Shown in pieces: positions 8,627 to 17,115 of a stretch of 56,595 nt of DNA. Within the stretch, counting starts at the first letter, position 1. Each line of letters starts with the position of its first letter. Location: NCBI GenBank assembly GCA_021790335.1, contig JAJYEE010000017.1, forward strand, positions 1-56,595, in the 5' to 3' direction. Origin of the DNA: Pseudomonadota bacterium (lineage in GTDB: Bacteria > Pseudomonadota > Gammaproteobacteria > Acidiferrobacterales > UBA6901). The translations under genes and the position numbers were made by a program. The notes beneath the pieces are model-generated. The model was not told where the DNA came from. It worked only from the letters and a program-made list of their open reading frames with translations, and did not search any database.

Positions 8627-9381
8627 ACGTCAAGACGCGCTATCTCGATTTGCGCTCCGCCCCACCCGGCATGCCGGGGCATACCTACGCGTTCTATGCG
8701 CTCAGGGACCTGGAGCCGGGCACGGAGATGGTCCTGATTTCCGCCGAGGATCCGGCACTGCTGCTCAAACAGCTGCAGCTGCAGCTTCGCAATCGTCTTT
8801 GGTGGCAGTGCGTACGTGAGCAACAGATTTGGAGAGTGTCCATACGCAGGCGCGAAGAGATCGAGGCATCAACACTTCAGGATATCCTCAGCCGCGATCA
8901 TGAGCGGCTGGACGCATTGTTGTTGCGGGCGCTGATGCGATTGCGCGCCCGCGGGGCTTCCGCGGCAACGCCAGAAGTGATGGAATTCCTCGAAGGGCTG
9001 CGTCGCCACATCGCCGTGGAAAACAATCTGCTCGCGCCAGCCTTTCCGTCGCTGTACGGACCGGAAGAGGACAACCCTGTCACCACGATGCTGCGTGAAC
9101 ACGAGGACATCGCCAAACAGACGATCATGATCGAGGAACTGTTCCGTGAGGCAGATCCGGATCCGGTCGAGGCGGAAATCTGGTTCGGTCTGCTGGCGGC
9201 GGCTCTGTCCAAACACGAGTATCGCGAGGAAACCCGCCTTTTCCCGCTATGGGATACCCTGCTCAGCCGAAATGCGGATGCAGACGCCCTGATTCAGGGG
9301 GTCAGGGCTGGCCTTATCCCGCAACCGAGCGGCGTTTCTGCCACGCAGGCCCGGCAGCAGCCACAGCCGGACTCCGGATAA
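8623..9381 (+). CDS. DUF2249 domain fused to hemerythrin domain
   Basis: 252 residues. Residues 1-75 form a DUF2249 (TusA/SirA-like fold) domain, with YLDLRS near the start, EMVLISAEDPALLLKQLQ in the middle and a strand ending RVSIRRRE. Residues 85-230 form a hemerythrin bundle: SRDHERLD, RHIAVENNLLAPAF, REHEDIAKQ and KHEYREETRLFPLWD. The ATG at 8623 is chosen because it overlaps the preceding stop codon; the frame is open further upstream only as a shadow. The last gene of the operon. DUF2249-hemerythrin pairs occur in denitrifiers and near NO reductases, so an NO or iron-sulfur role is inferred. Confidence 0.85.
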   Translation: MNVKTRYLDLRSAPPGMPGHTYAFYALRDLEPGTEMVLISAEDPALLLKQLQLQLRNRLWWQCVREQQIWRVSIRRREEIEASTLQDILSRDHERLDALLLRALMRLRARGASAATPEVMEFLEGLRRHIAVENNLLAPAFPSLYGPEEDNPVTTMLREHEDIAKQTIMIEELFREADPDPVEAEIWFGLLAAALSKHEYREETRLFPLWDTLLSRNADADALIQGVRAGLIPQPSGVSATQARQQPQPDSG

Positions 9382-9548
9382 GGCAACCCCGGGGAGGGGC
9401 TGCGTCGCACACTTATCCGGGACACCGCTGCTGACTGCGCCTGCCGGAACGGCAGCTCTGCGGCGACGCAACTCACGTTAAAGAAGCGAGGCACGGCAGG
9501 AACCACCTCGGGAAGCCGGCGTCTCTGGTGGGCATGCCCCAAAAACAA

Positions 9549-9575
9549 AACCTCCGGGCATCAAGCCCGGAGGTT
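9549..9575 (-). terminator. Rho-independent terminator of the CHRD-like gene
   Basis: An 11-bp stem (AACCTCCGGGC / GCCCGGAGGTT) with a 5-nt loop is flanked on its left by AAAAACAAAA, which reads as a T-rich tail on the minus strand. It lies 30 bp past the stop codon of the minus-strand gene at 9606. Confidence 0.8.
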
Positions 9576-9605
9576 CATTGAACACCGCGTTCCGCAGCGA
9601 GTGTT

Positions 9606-10019
9606 CTATTCCGTGATGTTACCGCAGGCAACGTAGACGCCCAATTCCTTGGCGCTCTTGTGTGCGTTGATGGCGTATTTGCCCTTGAGCAATGTTTCGA
9701 GCGAAACCGGAACTACGGTCACTGACCGCCCGTTCTTCAGGAAATTGAGCCCCCACTTCGGCGTCGGGTTGATGTGGCCACACACACCCTCATGGATATG
9801 AATGGGTTCAACTGCCCCCCTCGGCTCGCCCCGGAGCATTACAACAACCCGCGTCTTGTCCCCTTCCGCCGTAAGCACAGCCTTACCGCTCTCGTGGACG
9901 TAGAAACCGGGCTCGGGATGGATCATCACGGTGACACTGCGATGACCCGCCGAAAGTGCCGCGCCGACCGAAGCTGCCGCCAGTCCTGCAAAAAACGTTA
10001 CCATAATAAATTTGCGCAT
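9606..10019 (-). CDS. Small secreted CHRD/SOD-like protein
   Basis: 137 residues. The N-terminus is a clean signal peptide (MRKFIMVTFFAGLAAASVGA, probable cleavage after ALSA), so the protein is periplasmic or exported. The mature part has HIHEGVCGH and ends with YVACGNI, resembling CHRD domains and the Cu/Zn superoxide dismutase fold, including a histidine-rich HIH turn and two cysteines that could form a disulfide. The ATG at 10019 is chosen because AAAGGGG lies 8 nt upstream; a longer frame to 10076 lacks such a site. It is monocistronic with its own terminator. The function is unknown; metal binding is only suggested. Confidence 0.75.
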   Translation of the reverse strand: MRKFIMVTFFAGLAAASVGAALSAGHRSVTVMIHPEPGFYVHESGKAVLTAEGDKTRVVVMLRGEPRGAVEPIHIHEGVCGHINPTPKWGLNFLKNGRSVTVVPVSLETLLKGKYAINAHKSAKELGVYVACGNITE

Positions 10020-10543
10020 GTTATTACCCCTTTCATTTTGTGAAGCAAAATTGATCATCAGGCGATACGCGAACAATTTATCATAGATCTAAACTCGGCC
10101 CAACAGCACGAACCCATTCCTGCTTTTCCGGACAGCGAACCCGACTCTCCCGTAGACACCGGAACGATTCCTGATTTCGGAAACCGGAAATCCGCCTTAT
10201 CAAACACGTATTTCATATGGCGACTAAGAAACAGGGGTTGATCGCGCATTTCACCACCGGAGAGACCTCCGGCAACGTCCCCGAAAGGGATGGACCCTTC
10301 CGGGAAGGGGCGGACTTTGCGGTTCGAGAAGGACCTGCTCTGATGGCCTCCCGGCCTCGAATGGGTCGATGCGAACACATCCTTGCATCGTTCCATCCGA
10401 GACCAGGACGCTCCCCTTTGAACCGCTATTCCTGCCTTCAGGCCTTTGCTCCTTCCGCGGCCATCACGGACGGTTTCCGCCCGCGATTTCCGCGAAAGAA
10501 GCGACGCATTTGCTGCCATACCGGACTTACAATGATCCGGCGC
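10020..10543. other. Gene-free spacer with hairpins
   Basis: No convincing gene. The open frames on both strands have no family features. There are GC-rich inverted repeats, for example CCCTTCCGGGAAGGG near 10298 and a hairpin around GATTTCGGAAACCGG near 10170. Their role is unknown. Confidence 0.4.
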
Positions 10544-11872
10544 CTACCACGCGAACCATCCGTACAGGTACGTGTAATTATCGTTCGAGACGCTGGTCGT
10601 TGATCCGTAGTACTTGGTGTAGCCGCGGTACTGGAGTCCCAGCTTGGTGTTCTCCCAAGGCAGGTAATCCACCTCGGCGGTCCAGTAAGCCGTATCTGGA
10701 CTGTTCGCCGCGCTGTTGGTCCACACGGGATAGAGGACTTTGTCGGTGGATCCGCTCCAGTTGTCGTAGCCCAGCGCCACTTCATACATGCGCTGGAAGT
10801 GCATCTCCGCATCGAGACGGGCATCGTTCAGATGATCGCTCGACTTGGCCGCCAAGGCGGTCCCGGTACCGTAATTCTGGCTCTCATGCAGGTACTGGGC
10901 GTGCAGCGCCAGCAGATTGGCTCCGAGCGGCATCTCGTACTGCGTATCGACGCCAACATCCGTGTACTTGTTTTCGACCCCAGGGGATTCCAGGAACTTG
11001 GTCTGCATCCCGAAGGTGCCGATCTCCCAATACGCATTGTCGAACTGGTGCTGCCACGCCAGCCGCCAGTAGGGCGCAAGGCCATTTATAGTGGCACCGT
11101 TAGCGTATGTCGGTTCGGGCAGCGTCCCCTGAACGGCAGAACGATAAAAAGAGAGCCCGGCATACCATTGGTTATTGAGCAGCGTATAGGCACCGAGACC
11201 AGCGACGTTGCCGCCCAGACTGTCGAGCATGGAACCAGGCGGACCGCCGGCAGCCCCATTGACGTATTTGTCATAGGGATGCTCGGCCGAGTGGATCCAG
11301 GGGAATCCCCAGGCCGGCGTGTCGTTCCACACGTCCTCGACGGACGGATTGTTGTTCAGCGTCAAACCGTAGATTTCATCCTGGCCGCCCAGGGTGAAAT
11401 GGTTGGCGTAGCGGACATCGGTGTTGTCCCAAGTAAAGCTCGAAGCTGCATCCTTCTGCGCATAGGTGATCTGCATGAACGTACCCATGTGCGGCGAAAT
11501 CTCGCCGGCGTAGAACAGGCTCAGCTGACGCGGAAATTCGACGTTGTTGTTCTGCTTGCTCGGTGCCCTCTTACCTTCGTTCGACATTCCGACCTGCATC
11601 ATCACCGACAGCGGCGCGCCCGCATTGATCTTGAGCGCATTACCGCCAGCCGCTTCGATCTGCCGCAGTCCCGTAAGCGTATACCCGTTCAGCTTGAACA
11701 GACGCCCGAACGGCGTGAGTTCCGGGAAAATCGTGTGGCAGACTTCGCAGGCAAGACCCGTCTGGCGCGCGTAGCTCGGCACCGCGAGCGCCTCCGGCGA
11801 GGACAACGCCAGCAGGGCGAAAGCGCCCCCGCCGGCGAGGATCAAACTTCTGGACATGGAAAACTTGGACAT
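10544..11872 (-). CDS. Outer-membrane porin with N-terminal c-type haem, Cyc2-like
   Basis: 442 residues. A signal peptide (cleavage after residue 30, EALA/VPS) is followed by SYARQTGLACEVCHTIFPEL and TPFGRLFKLNGY, with the haem motif C42-E-V-C45-H46. The rest alternates short polar and aromatic strands (for example YWRLAWQHQ, YWEIGTFGM, KLGLQYRGYTKYY) and ends in YGWFAW, a terminal aromatic typical of outer-membrane beta-barrels. The single N-terminal CxxCH followed by P-x-L-T-x-F-G-R and a barrel is the design of Cyc2 iron oxidases and relatives. Iron oxidation is not proven, because the family also occurs in non-iron bacteria. A Dnr box lies 162 bp upstream. Confidence 0.8.
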   Translation of the reverse strand: MSKFSMSRSLILAGGGAFALLALSSPEALAVPSYARQTGLACEVCHTIFPELTPFGRLFKLNGYTLTGLRQIEAAGGNALKINAGAPLSVMMQVGMSNEGKRAPSKQNNNVEFPRQLSLFYAGEISPHMGTFMQITYAQKDAASSFTWDNTDVRYANHFTLGGQDEIYGLTLNNNPSVEDVWNDTPAWGFPWIHSAEHPYDKYVNGAAGGPPGSMLDSLGGNVAGLGAYTLLNNQWYAGLSFYRSAVQGTLPEPTYANGATINGLAPYWRLAWQHQFDNAYWEIGTFGMQTKFLESPGVENKYTDVGVDTQYEMPLGANLLALHAQYLHESQNYGTGTALAAKSSDHLNDARLDAEMHFQRMYEVALGYDNWSGSTDKVLYPVWTNSAANSPDTAYWTAEVDYLPWENTKLGLQYRGYTKYYGSTTSVSNDNYTYLYGWFAW

Positions 11873-12350
11873 TGTTAATCCCCCTTGCTTCGTTGACAGA
11901 ATCTGACCGACGACGTCGCACCCACTCCCTCACCCGCGACGCACATCCCAAATCCGGAAATTTCTTTAGGCCGTTCGCCACATAGCGGCAGCCACTTTGC
12001 CGGCGACAATACATGACCCAAAAAGTTCAGGCTTTGACCCACGTCAACATTGCCATGGGTATTTCACTGCAAATTCCGGGTCTATACCGGTCTGCCCGGA
12101 ACACTTAAAATTAGACCAACAGGAAGGTTGTACGCAGGCGGACAGACCGATACACGCATTCCCGCTTTCAGGTCCATTGGCAATCGCCGACACGCCGCAT
12201 GCCGGGAACTCGATCGGGAATCCGGAAACTGCTCAGTCACGACAGCTGTTGACAGCGATTGCCAAACAGCCTGCGGAGACCTGCCGCCTTGTGCGGCCGC
12301 CCCCCGGACAGTCGTCCGGTCGGCTCGCAAGGACATTCCGGTATGACGCG
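11873..12350. other. Promoter region of the Cyc2-like gene and spacer
   Basis: This 480-bp spacer lies between two minus-strand genes. It holds the Dnr box at 12034-12047 and the leader of the Cyc2-like gene. I recognise no gene in it. Confidence 0.5.
12034..12047 (-). promoter_or_regulatory. FNR/Dnr box upstream of the Cyc2-like gene
   Basis: TTGACCCACGTCAA is a symmetric TTGAC-N4-GTCAA palindrome. Toward the Cyc2-like gene, TATTGT (12011 to 12006, four of six -10 matches) begins exactly 22 nt after the box. This predicts transcription from about 11999 with a leader near 127 nt. Confidence 0.75.
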
Positions 12351-12842
12351 CTAACGACAGGCGCCGATACGCTGTCCGCGCACTTGCTCCGTTACGGACA
12401 TCTGACCGCGACGCGGCACGTCGATACGCATCGCGATTGCACCCTCGTACCGGTCGCGCCCATAGGTCAACCAGGCATGGCCGCTCGCTGCGGGGCGACC
12501 CCAGCATTGCAGGTCCCAGCTGACACGGCCGTGGGAACGATGGGCATCCATGAACCGACAGGGGCTTGCCGGATTGATCTGGAGCATATCGCGCCCGTAC
12601 TGTACGTCCCGGGACGTAAAACACTGTCTGTGCGTGAATGGCCGTACGCCTGCGCGCATGCCGGGAACGCTCATAGTCACGATGATCTGCCACAGGCCCT
12701 GACGGATCAGATTCGAGGATGCCTGAGCCGCGGCGCTGCCTGCTGCAGACAGAAAAAACACCAGCACCAGATTTGCCATCTTCAGCAGCGCGGGTCGCCG
12801 GCAGGAACAGCATGGAGCATCAAATTCGATGTCGTGCCGCAT
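12351..12842 (-). CDS. DUF3617 family exported protein
   Basis: About 163 residues from the ATG at 12842. A hydrophobic export signal (MANLVLVFFLSAAGSAAAQA) begins at an internal ATG (12779), which is an alternative start. The mature part has QGLWQIIVTM near its start, then RQCFTSRDV, CRFMDAH and WDLQCWG, and ends GACR. This is the DUF3617 pattern of small periplasmic proteins with paired cysteines. The function of the family is unknown. GAGGA lies 11 nt before the ATG at 12842. Confidence 0.7.
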   Translation of the reverse strand: MRHDIEFDAPCCSCRRPALLKMANLVLVFFLSAAGSAAAQASSNLIRQGLWQIIVTMSVPGMRAGVRPFTHRQCFTSRDVQYGRDMLQINPASPCRFMDAHRSHGRVSWDLQCWGRPAASGHAWLTYGRDRYEGAIAMRIDVPRRGQMSVTEQVRGQRIGACR

Positions 12843-12949
12843 CGCCTGAGTCCTCGTTATTGCAGCCGCCCCATCGCAGACGGCCTGATCTGCGGGCTCG
12901 GAGCAACAGCCGTCAGAAGCCTTCCCGTCGCGACGCACTCCGCCCGGCA

Positions 12950-13363
12950 TCACCCGGGCCATACGGCTGGTCCATGTGCAGGCTCGCGCACACGTTCAAG
13001 GTCGGCCGGATAGCTGCCCATACTGCGTACGGCGTACTGGGCACTGAAAGATAGCATCACCCCAATGAACGCGAAAAAGCCGAACACGATCCAGGCGGAC
13101 TTTGCCGGAAGCCCCTGAACCCCGACGCTCGCCGCCGCAACCAGATAAAGACCTCGGACGAACGCAACCAGGTTCATACAGGAAACAAAACCGGACAGCA
13201 CGGCGACCAGCAGGCCATTCACGATACCCATGACCGCGACCGACACCAAGGGCCTGAGAAATCTGCCAGTCCTGGGCATGTCCCGGAAAAACGCAGTGGG
13301 CCGCGTCAGCACCCGCAGCGCCCGCTCCGGAATTGAAGCGAGGTCAATCTCGTTGCCGCGCAC
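12950..13363 (-). CDS. Short Yip1-like membrane protein
   Basis: 137 residues from a GTG at 13363 with GGGAGGA 3 nt upstream. The N-terminal segment PERALRVLTRPTAFFRDMP resembles the opening of bacterial Yip1-domain proteins, followed by three hydrophobic helices (for example LVSVAVMGIVNGLLVAVLSG and SAWIVFGFFAFIGVMLSFS). Yip1-domain proteins usually have about five helices and some 200 residues, so this may be a shortened member. It lies upstream of the DUF3617 gene on the same strand. No function is assigned. Confidence 0.5.
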   Translation of the reverse strand: MRGNEIDLASIPERALRVLTRPTAFFRDMPRTGRFLRPLVSVAVMGIVNGLLVAVLSGFVSCMNLVAFVRGLYLVAAASVGVQGLPAKSAWIVFGFFAFIGVMLSFSAQYAVRSMGSYPADLERVREPAHGPAVWPG

Positions 13364-13491
13364 GGGTCCTCCCTGCCGATGCGCGGCATCCGGGTGCATG
13401 CCGCGCTCGATTCACCCCGCAGCGCAATCTGCCATGGACGGCGACGCTGCACAGCGTCTGGTCGCCAGGCTCAAGGGGCCTCACGGTTTTG

Positions 13492-14223
13492 TCAGAAGTC
13501 GCCCCACAGAGCCGCAAAGACCGCAAGCGCGGCTGGCGCCGCAGTCTCCGTGCGCAGCGTCCTCGGGCCGAGCCTGACTCCGACGAAACCGGCATCTGCG
13601 GCGGCCTGCTTTTCCTCCGCAGCGAACCCCCCTTCCGGTCCAACCAGCAGCTGCACGGCTCCGTCAGGACGCGCGAGCGAGCGTACCGAACCGGCCGCGT
13701 CCGGGGCCAGCATCCACCGTACGGGCACGCGCTGCGCACTTCGGATCCAGGTTGTTAGCGGCAGTGCCGCCGCCACCGGCGGCAGGCGATTGCGGCCACA
13801 CTGTTCACAGGCCGCGATGACCACATCCTCCCAATGCTGCACCCGCTTTGCGGCGCGGTCGCCACTCAACTGCACGACACTGCGCACGCTGATGACGGGC
13901 GCAATGCGGGTAACGCCGAGTTCCACTGCCTTGCGGATCGTAAGATCCATGCGATCTCCGGAGGAAACCGCCTGAACCAGAGTCACGTCCAGAGGCGACT
14001 CGCGTTCGACCTCGACTCGCGCCTGAACCCCGACCGCAACATGATCACGCGCCACGCTCACGATTTGCGCAGAATATTCGCCGCCCATGCCGTTGAAAAC
14101 GGTGATGCCGGCACCGGTACGCAGCCGCAGCACGCGCGTCGCGTGATGTGCCACCCGCGACGGCAGATCTAAAACCATGCCGACGGTGAGAGTCAGCGGA
14201 CAGTAGAAACGGGGGGCAGACAT
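13492..14223 (-). CDS. rsmE: 16S rRNA (uracil1498-N3)-methyltransferase
   Basis: 243 residues. RsmE methylates U1498 of 16S rRNA with S-adenosylmethionine through a SPOUT-class knotted fold. The N-terminal PUA-like domain (RFYCP, HHATRVLRLRTGAG) is followed by the methyltransferase domain with KAVELGVTRIAPV, the knot motif LLVGPEGGFAAEE and the C-terminal LGPRTLRTETAAPAAL. The ATG at 14223 has AAGGA 8 nt upstream. It stands apart from its neighbours and probably has its own promoter. Confidence 0.95.
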   Translation of the reverse strand: MSAPRFYCPLTLTVGMVLDLPSRVAHHATRVLRLRTGAGITVFNGMGGEYSAQIVSVARDHVAVGVQARVEVERESPLDVTLVQAVSSGDRMDLTIRKAVELGVTRIAPVISVRSVVQLSGDRAAKRVQHWEDVVIAACEQCGRNRLPPVAAALPLTTWIRSAQRVPVRWMLAPDAAGSVRSLARPDGAVQLLVGPEGGFAAEEKQAAADAGFVGVRLGPRTLRTETAAPAALAVFAALWGDF

Positions 14224-14690
14224 GGGTTGCGTCCTTAGCTCCGGCAGCGCACGCTCAGGGCATCGTACTGCGATGATAAACTGGGAACAGTTTTTTGACG
14301 ACATCGGAGACGGCCACGCTTGCGATCTGGCTCATCGTCCGCACTGTCGACGTGTTCGCGAACCGCCGCACAGGCGATGGAAAACGGGCTGGTCCCGTCA
14401 GCACAGACAACCGCGCCGATACAGCGGAAAACAGCGTCTGCGGCAATCGACGATCGCTGCGCTGCACAATGCCTGACTTCGCTCCGGCGTGGCGCTTTGC
14501 CCGTACCGTGCACACGACCTCGCCGGCCGTCACCCGTGCAGGGACAAAAGCGCAGGCCATGGCGAACATCGTTGCGATGCGAATCGCGATTCCGGCTCGA
14601 CGGGGGGATTTTACCAGACGCCCTCACCGCATGAACGCTGCCAGCCCAAGCCATTTGGCCTGCGCATGTGCCGCATCGATGCACGTCCAG
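14224..14690. other. Intergenic region between rsmE and hlyIII
   Basis: About 470 bp without a recognised gene. A minus-strand frame (14255-14569) begins with a short hydrophobic run, but has no family resemblance and is not called. Confidence 0.4.
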
Positions 14691-15308
14691 CTACAGAACG
14701 TAAAATGCGATGGCGAGATAGTGGCAGACGGAACCGGCGAGAACGCACAGGTGCCAGATGCCGTGTCCGTGGCGCAGACGTTTGTCCAGCGCGTAGAAAA
14801 CGATTCCACCGGTATAAAACACGCCTCCGGCAAACAGCAAGAAAATACCGGCCGCGGGAAGGGTCCTGAGCAACGGATGCATCGCAACCACCGCCAGCCA
14901 GCCCATGAGAACGTACAACACCACAGGGACGATGCGCGGACCGGTGCGCGACCATGTTTCCACCACGATTCCGACGACTGACAGTCCCCAGACCGCTCCG
15001 AACAGCGACCAACCCCAGTCCCCGCGCAAAGTAACCAGCGCGAAAGGCGTATAGGTACCGGCAATCAGCAGGTAGATTGCGTAATGGTCGAGGCTCCGGA
15101 AGATGCGCTTGGCGGGTCCGTTGAGGCTGTGGTAGAGGGTCGAGCAACCGTAGAGCAGCACCAGCGTCGTGCCATAGATGCTGAAGCTGACGATTTTCCA
15201 GGGGTTTCCTTGCAAAGCAGCAAGCGTTACCAGCACCGCCAGACCGGTAACCGCGAACAGAAAACCTAGCAGATGGGTAATGCTATTGAACCGCTCACCC
15301 TTGACCAT
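14691..15308 (-). CDS. Hemolysin III family membrane protein
   Basis: 205 residues and seven membrane helices. Family motifs of the HlyIII/YqfA/PAQR group are visible: NSITHLLGF, YGCSTLYHSL, SLDHYAIYLLIAGTYTPF, and the C-terminal HGIWHLCVLAGSVCHYLAIA. The histidines in THLLG/YHS and IWHL...CHYL are the putative metal ligands. The ATG at 15308 is chosen over the longer frame because GGAGGGGGT stands directly before it. The function is unknown despite the name. It is 37 bp downstream of the DksA-like gene on the same strand. Confidence 0.9.
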   Translation of the reverse strand: MVKGERFNSITHLLGFLFAVTGLAVLVTLAALQGNPWKIVSFSIYGTTLVLLYGCSTLYHSLNGPAKRIFRSLDHYAIYLLIAGTYTPFALVTLRGDWGWSLFGAVWGLSVVGIVVETWSRTGPRIVPVVLYVLMGWLAVVAMHPLLRTLPAAGIFLLFAGGVFYTGGIVFYALDKRLRHGHGIWHLCVLAGSVCHYLAIAFYVL

Positions 15309-15345
15309 ACCCCCTCCAAGGCGTTTATTGGTATGCATCGACCGG

Positions 15346-15738
15346 CTACAAGCTGGGCGTCATGTCCTTGGCCATGCGCTCGTGCCGCATCTGGCACTCG
15401 GTACAGCGCCTGGCGGTGGGGTAGATGCGCAGGCGCTCCACATCGATATCGGCCCCGCAGTCGGCACACTGCCCATAGGTTCCTGCGGTGATGCGCGCGA
15501 CTGCGGCCTCCACGTCAGCGAGTTCGGCCACTTCCTTCTCGAGCTCGATAATGTGGAAATCAGCGAGAAGATCGACCAGAGATTGATCTCCGATATCGAG
15601 TACACGGCCTGCCACTTCCGAGTAGTCCTTGTTGTCGGAGTTCAGCAGCGACGCGTGGATAGCCTTGCGCAGATCCATCTCCCGGTCACGCAGTTGCTTC
15701 CTGAACATCTGGATTTGGGGCTTGCTCAGGGCGGACAT
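15346..15738 (-). CDS. DksA/TraR C4-type zinc-finger protein
   Basis: 130 residues. An N-terminal coiled coil is followed by a C4 zinc finger, CADC and CTEC separated by about 17 residues, in the DksA/TraR family layout (TYGQCADCGADIDVERLRIY). DksA binds the secondary channel of RNA polymerase and mediates the response to ppGpp. This copy is shorter than DksA (about 150) and lacks most of its N-terminal extension, and has a single aspartate-poor coil tip, so it may be a paralogue with a different effect. GGAGGAG lies 5 nt before the ATG. Confidence 0.88.
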   Translation of the reverse strand: MSALSKPQIQMFRKQLRDREMDLRKAIHASLLNSDNKDYSEVAGRVLDIGDQSLVDLLADFHIIELEKEVAELADVEAAVARITAGTYGQCADCGADIDVERLRIYPTARRCTECQMRHERMAKDMTPSL

Positions 15739-15860
15739 GGGAACTCCTCCAAAGGCATCCGTATTGTAAGAATTAATATGGGGACATCCATGATAAATCC
15801 AAGACCGGGACAGTGCCAGAAGTCAGCCGGCACTGCGGTCATTTCCGAGCTGCGATTGTC

Positions 15861-16592
15861 TCAGCACTTTCCATCGAGAAGCGCCTTGAGTTGAAGCGCA
15901 TTACGTACAGCATAGGCGGATTCGTCGTTGTCGAAAAAGATGTACACCTCGGATATGTCCCGCCATGACCGGATTTTCGATGCCCATTGAATGAGCGCAC
16001 GTCTGCTGTAGCAACCGCCATAGGCAGCATCCGGTCCGTGCAGCCGCACATACGCGAAATCCGCGGTGAGCTGTATTGGGGCGCGGAATCCGGCAAGCTC
16101 CCAGATACAGAAGGCGGCACGATGGCGCCGCAGCAGACCGAAGATTTCCGGATCATGCCAGGACGGATCGCGCAACTCGAAGGCGCAGCGCAGCCTGCGG
16201 GGCAGTGCCTGCAGGAATGCGGCAAGACGTTTCGGGTCGCGATGCCAGTGCGGCGGCAACTGAAACAACACCGGTCCGCGTTTCGCACCGAAACCGTCGA
16301 CAACCTTCAGAAACCGCTCCAGGCTGCGGGTCGGGTCGGCAAGCTTCTTCATGTGGGTGATGTAGCGGCTGGCCTTGATGGCGAAGCGGAATGCGCGTGG
16401 CGACTCCTCTGCCCAGGCACGCACGGTCCGTAGATCAGGCAAACGATAAAAGCTGTTGTTGACCTCGACTGTGCTGAATTGGCGCGCATAGAACGGCAGC
16501 CACTCATCAGGCGCCAGTCCGCGTGGATAGAACAGCCCTCGCCAGTGCGGATAGTGCCAGCCGCTGGTACCTATGTGGTAGGTGGCAGTCAT
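15861..16592 (-). CDS. DUF72 (YecE-like) protein
   Basis: 243 residues with a TIM-barrel-like DUF72 domain: HIGTSGWHYPHWRGLFYP at the start, STVEVNNSFYRLP, FRFAIKASRYITH, PVLFQLPPHW, CAFELRDPSWH, YVRLHGP and VYIFFDNDESAYAV at the end. The length and motif order agree with complete family members. The enzymatic function is unknown. It lies downstream of moeA on the same strand but 500 bp away. Confidence 0.92.
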   Translation of the reverse strand: MTATYHIGTSGWHYPHWRGLFYPRGLAPDEWLPFYARQFSTVEVNNSFYRLPDLRTVRAWAEESPRAFRFAIKASRYITHMKKLADPTRSLERFLKVVDGFGAKRGPVLFQLPPHWHRDPKRLAAFLQALPRRLRCAFELRDPSWHDPEIFGLLRRHRAAFCIWELAGFRAPIQLTADFAYVRLHGPDAAYGGCYSRRALIQWASKIRSWRDISEVYIFFDNDESAYAVRNALQLKALLDGKC

Positions 16593-16635
16593 CGGGTCCT
16601 ATCGGACGGGTTTGCGAAAGCACTCGCCGGCCTTA

Positions 16636-16998
16636 TCATCGCCGCTGCCTGGAACGCGCCGGCAATCTGGCCGGCCCGGGAATCCAGGGTCGGAAGTCCG
16701 GGCATGCACCGTGTCGGGAACGTGGGTTAGCGCTGTGCCCGGCCCCCAAAGGTCCATGCGCCGATCCTCGAGATGCCCTGCTGAATTCATGGTACGGCAT
16801 TCCTCTGCAGCGGCTCATGCGCACCCGGCGTGCCTTCATATATACGCCTTTTCCGGAGCGCAGACGACCTGGAGCGAAAAGGATTGCGCAGAACGGGTGC
16901 TTGGTGACACCTGGCAGGGGATCGCGCATGCTTACAACCACCACCAGCAGCAGCAACAGACCGGGAATCAGTACACTCACGGAAATGGCCTGCGCCAT
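16636..16998 (-). CDS. Possible small membrane-anchored protein
   Basis: A 120-residue frame with a strong ribosome site (GGAGGACTC before ATG 16998) and an N-terminal helix rich in leucine and valine (LIPGLLLLLVVVVSM). The rest is basic, proline- and arginine-rich and looks like non-coding translation. It may be a real small protein of which only the start is meaningful. No family recognised. Confidence 0.25.
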   Translation of the reverse strand: MAQAISVSVLIPGLLLLLVVVVSMRDPLPGVTKHPFCAILFAPGRLRSGKGVYMKARRVRMSRCRGMPYHEFSRASRGSAHGPLGAGHSANPRSRHGACPDFRPWIPGPARLPARSRQRR

Positions 16999-17115
16999 GA
17001 GTCCTCCGTCACTGGGGCCTGATCCGCAATCATGGATATGGCGCCCGGCGGCGGGGTCGATTTCCGGAAATCGGCATCTGGCCAGGGCGACTGCCCGGCA
17101 GAAAAAAGCGGGCGA
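16999..17115. other. Spacer between moeA and the next frame
   Basis: The whole 16593-17115 stretch is gene-poor. Apart from the weak frame at 16636-16998 nothing is recognised here. Confidence 0.3.
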
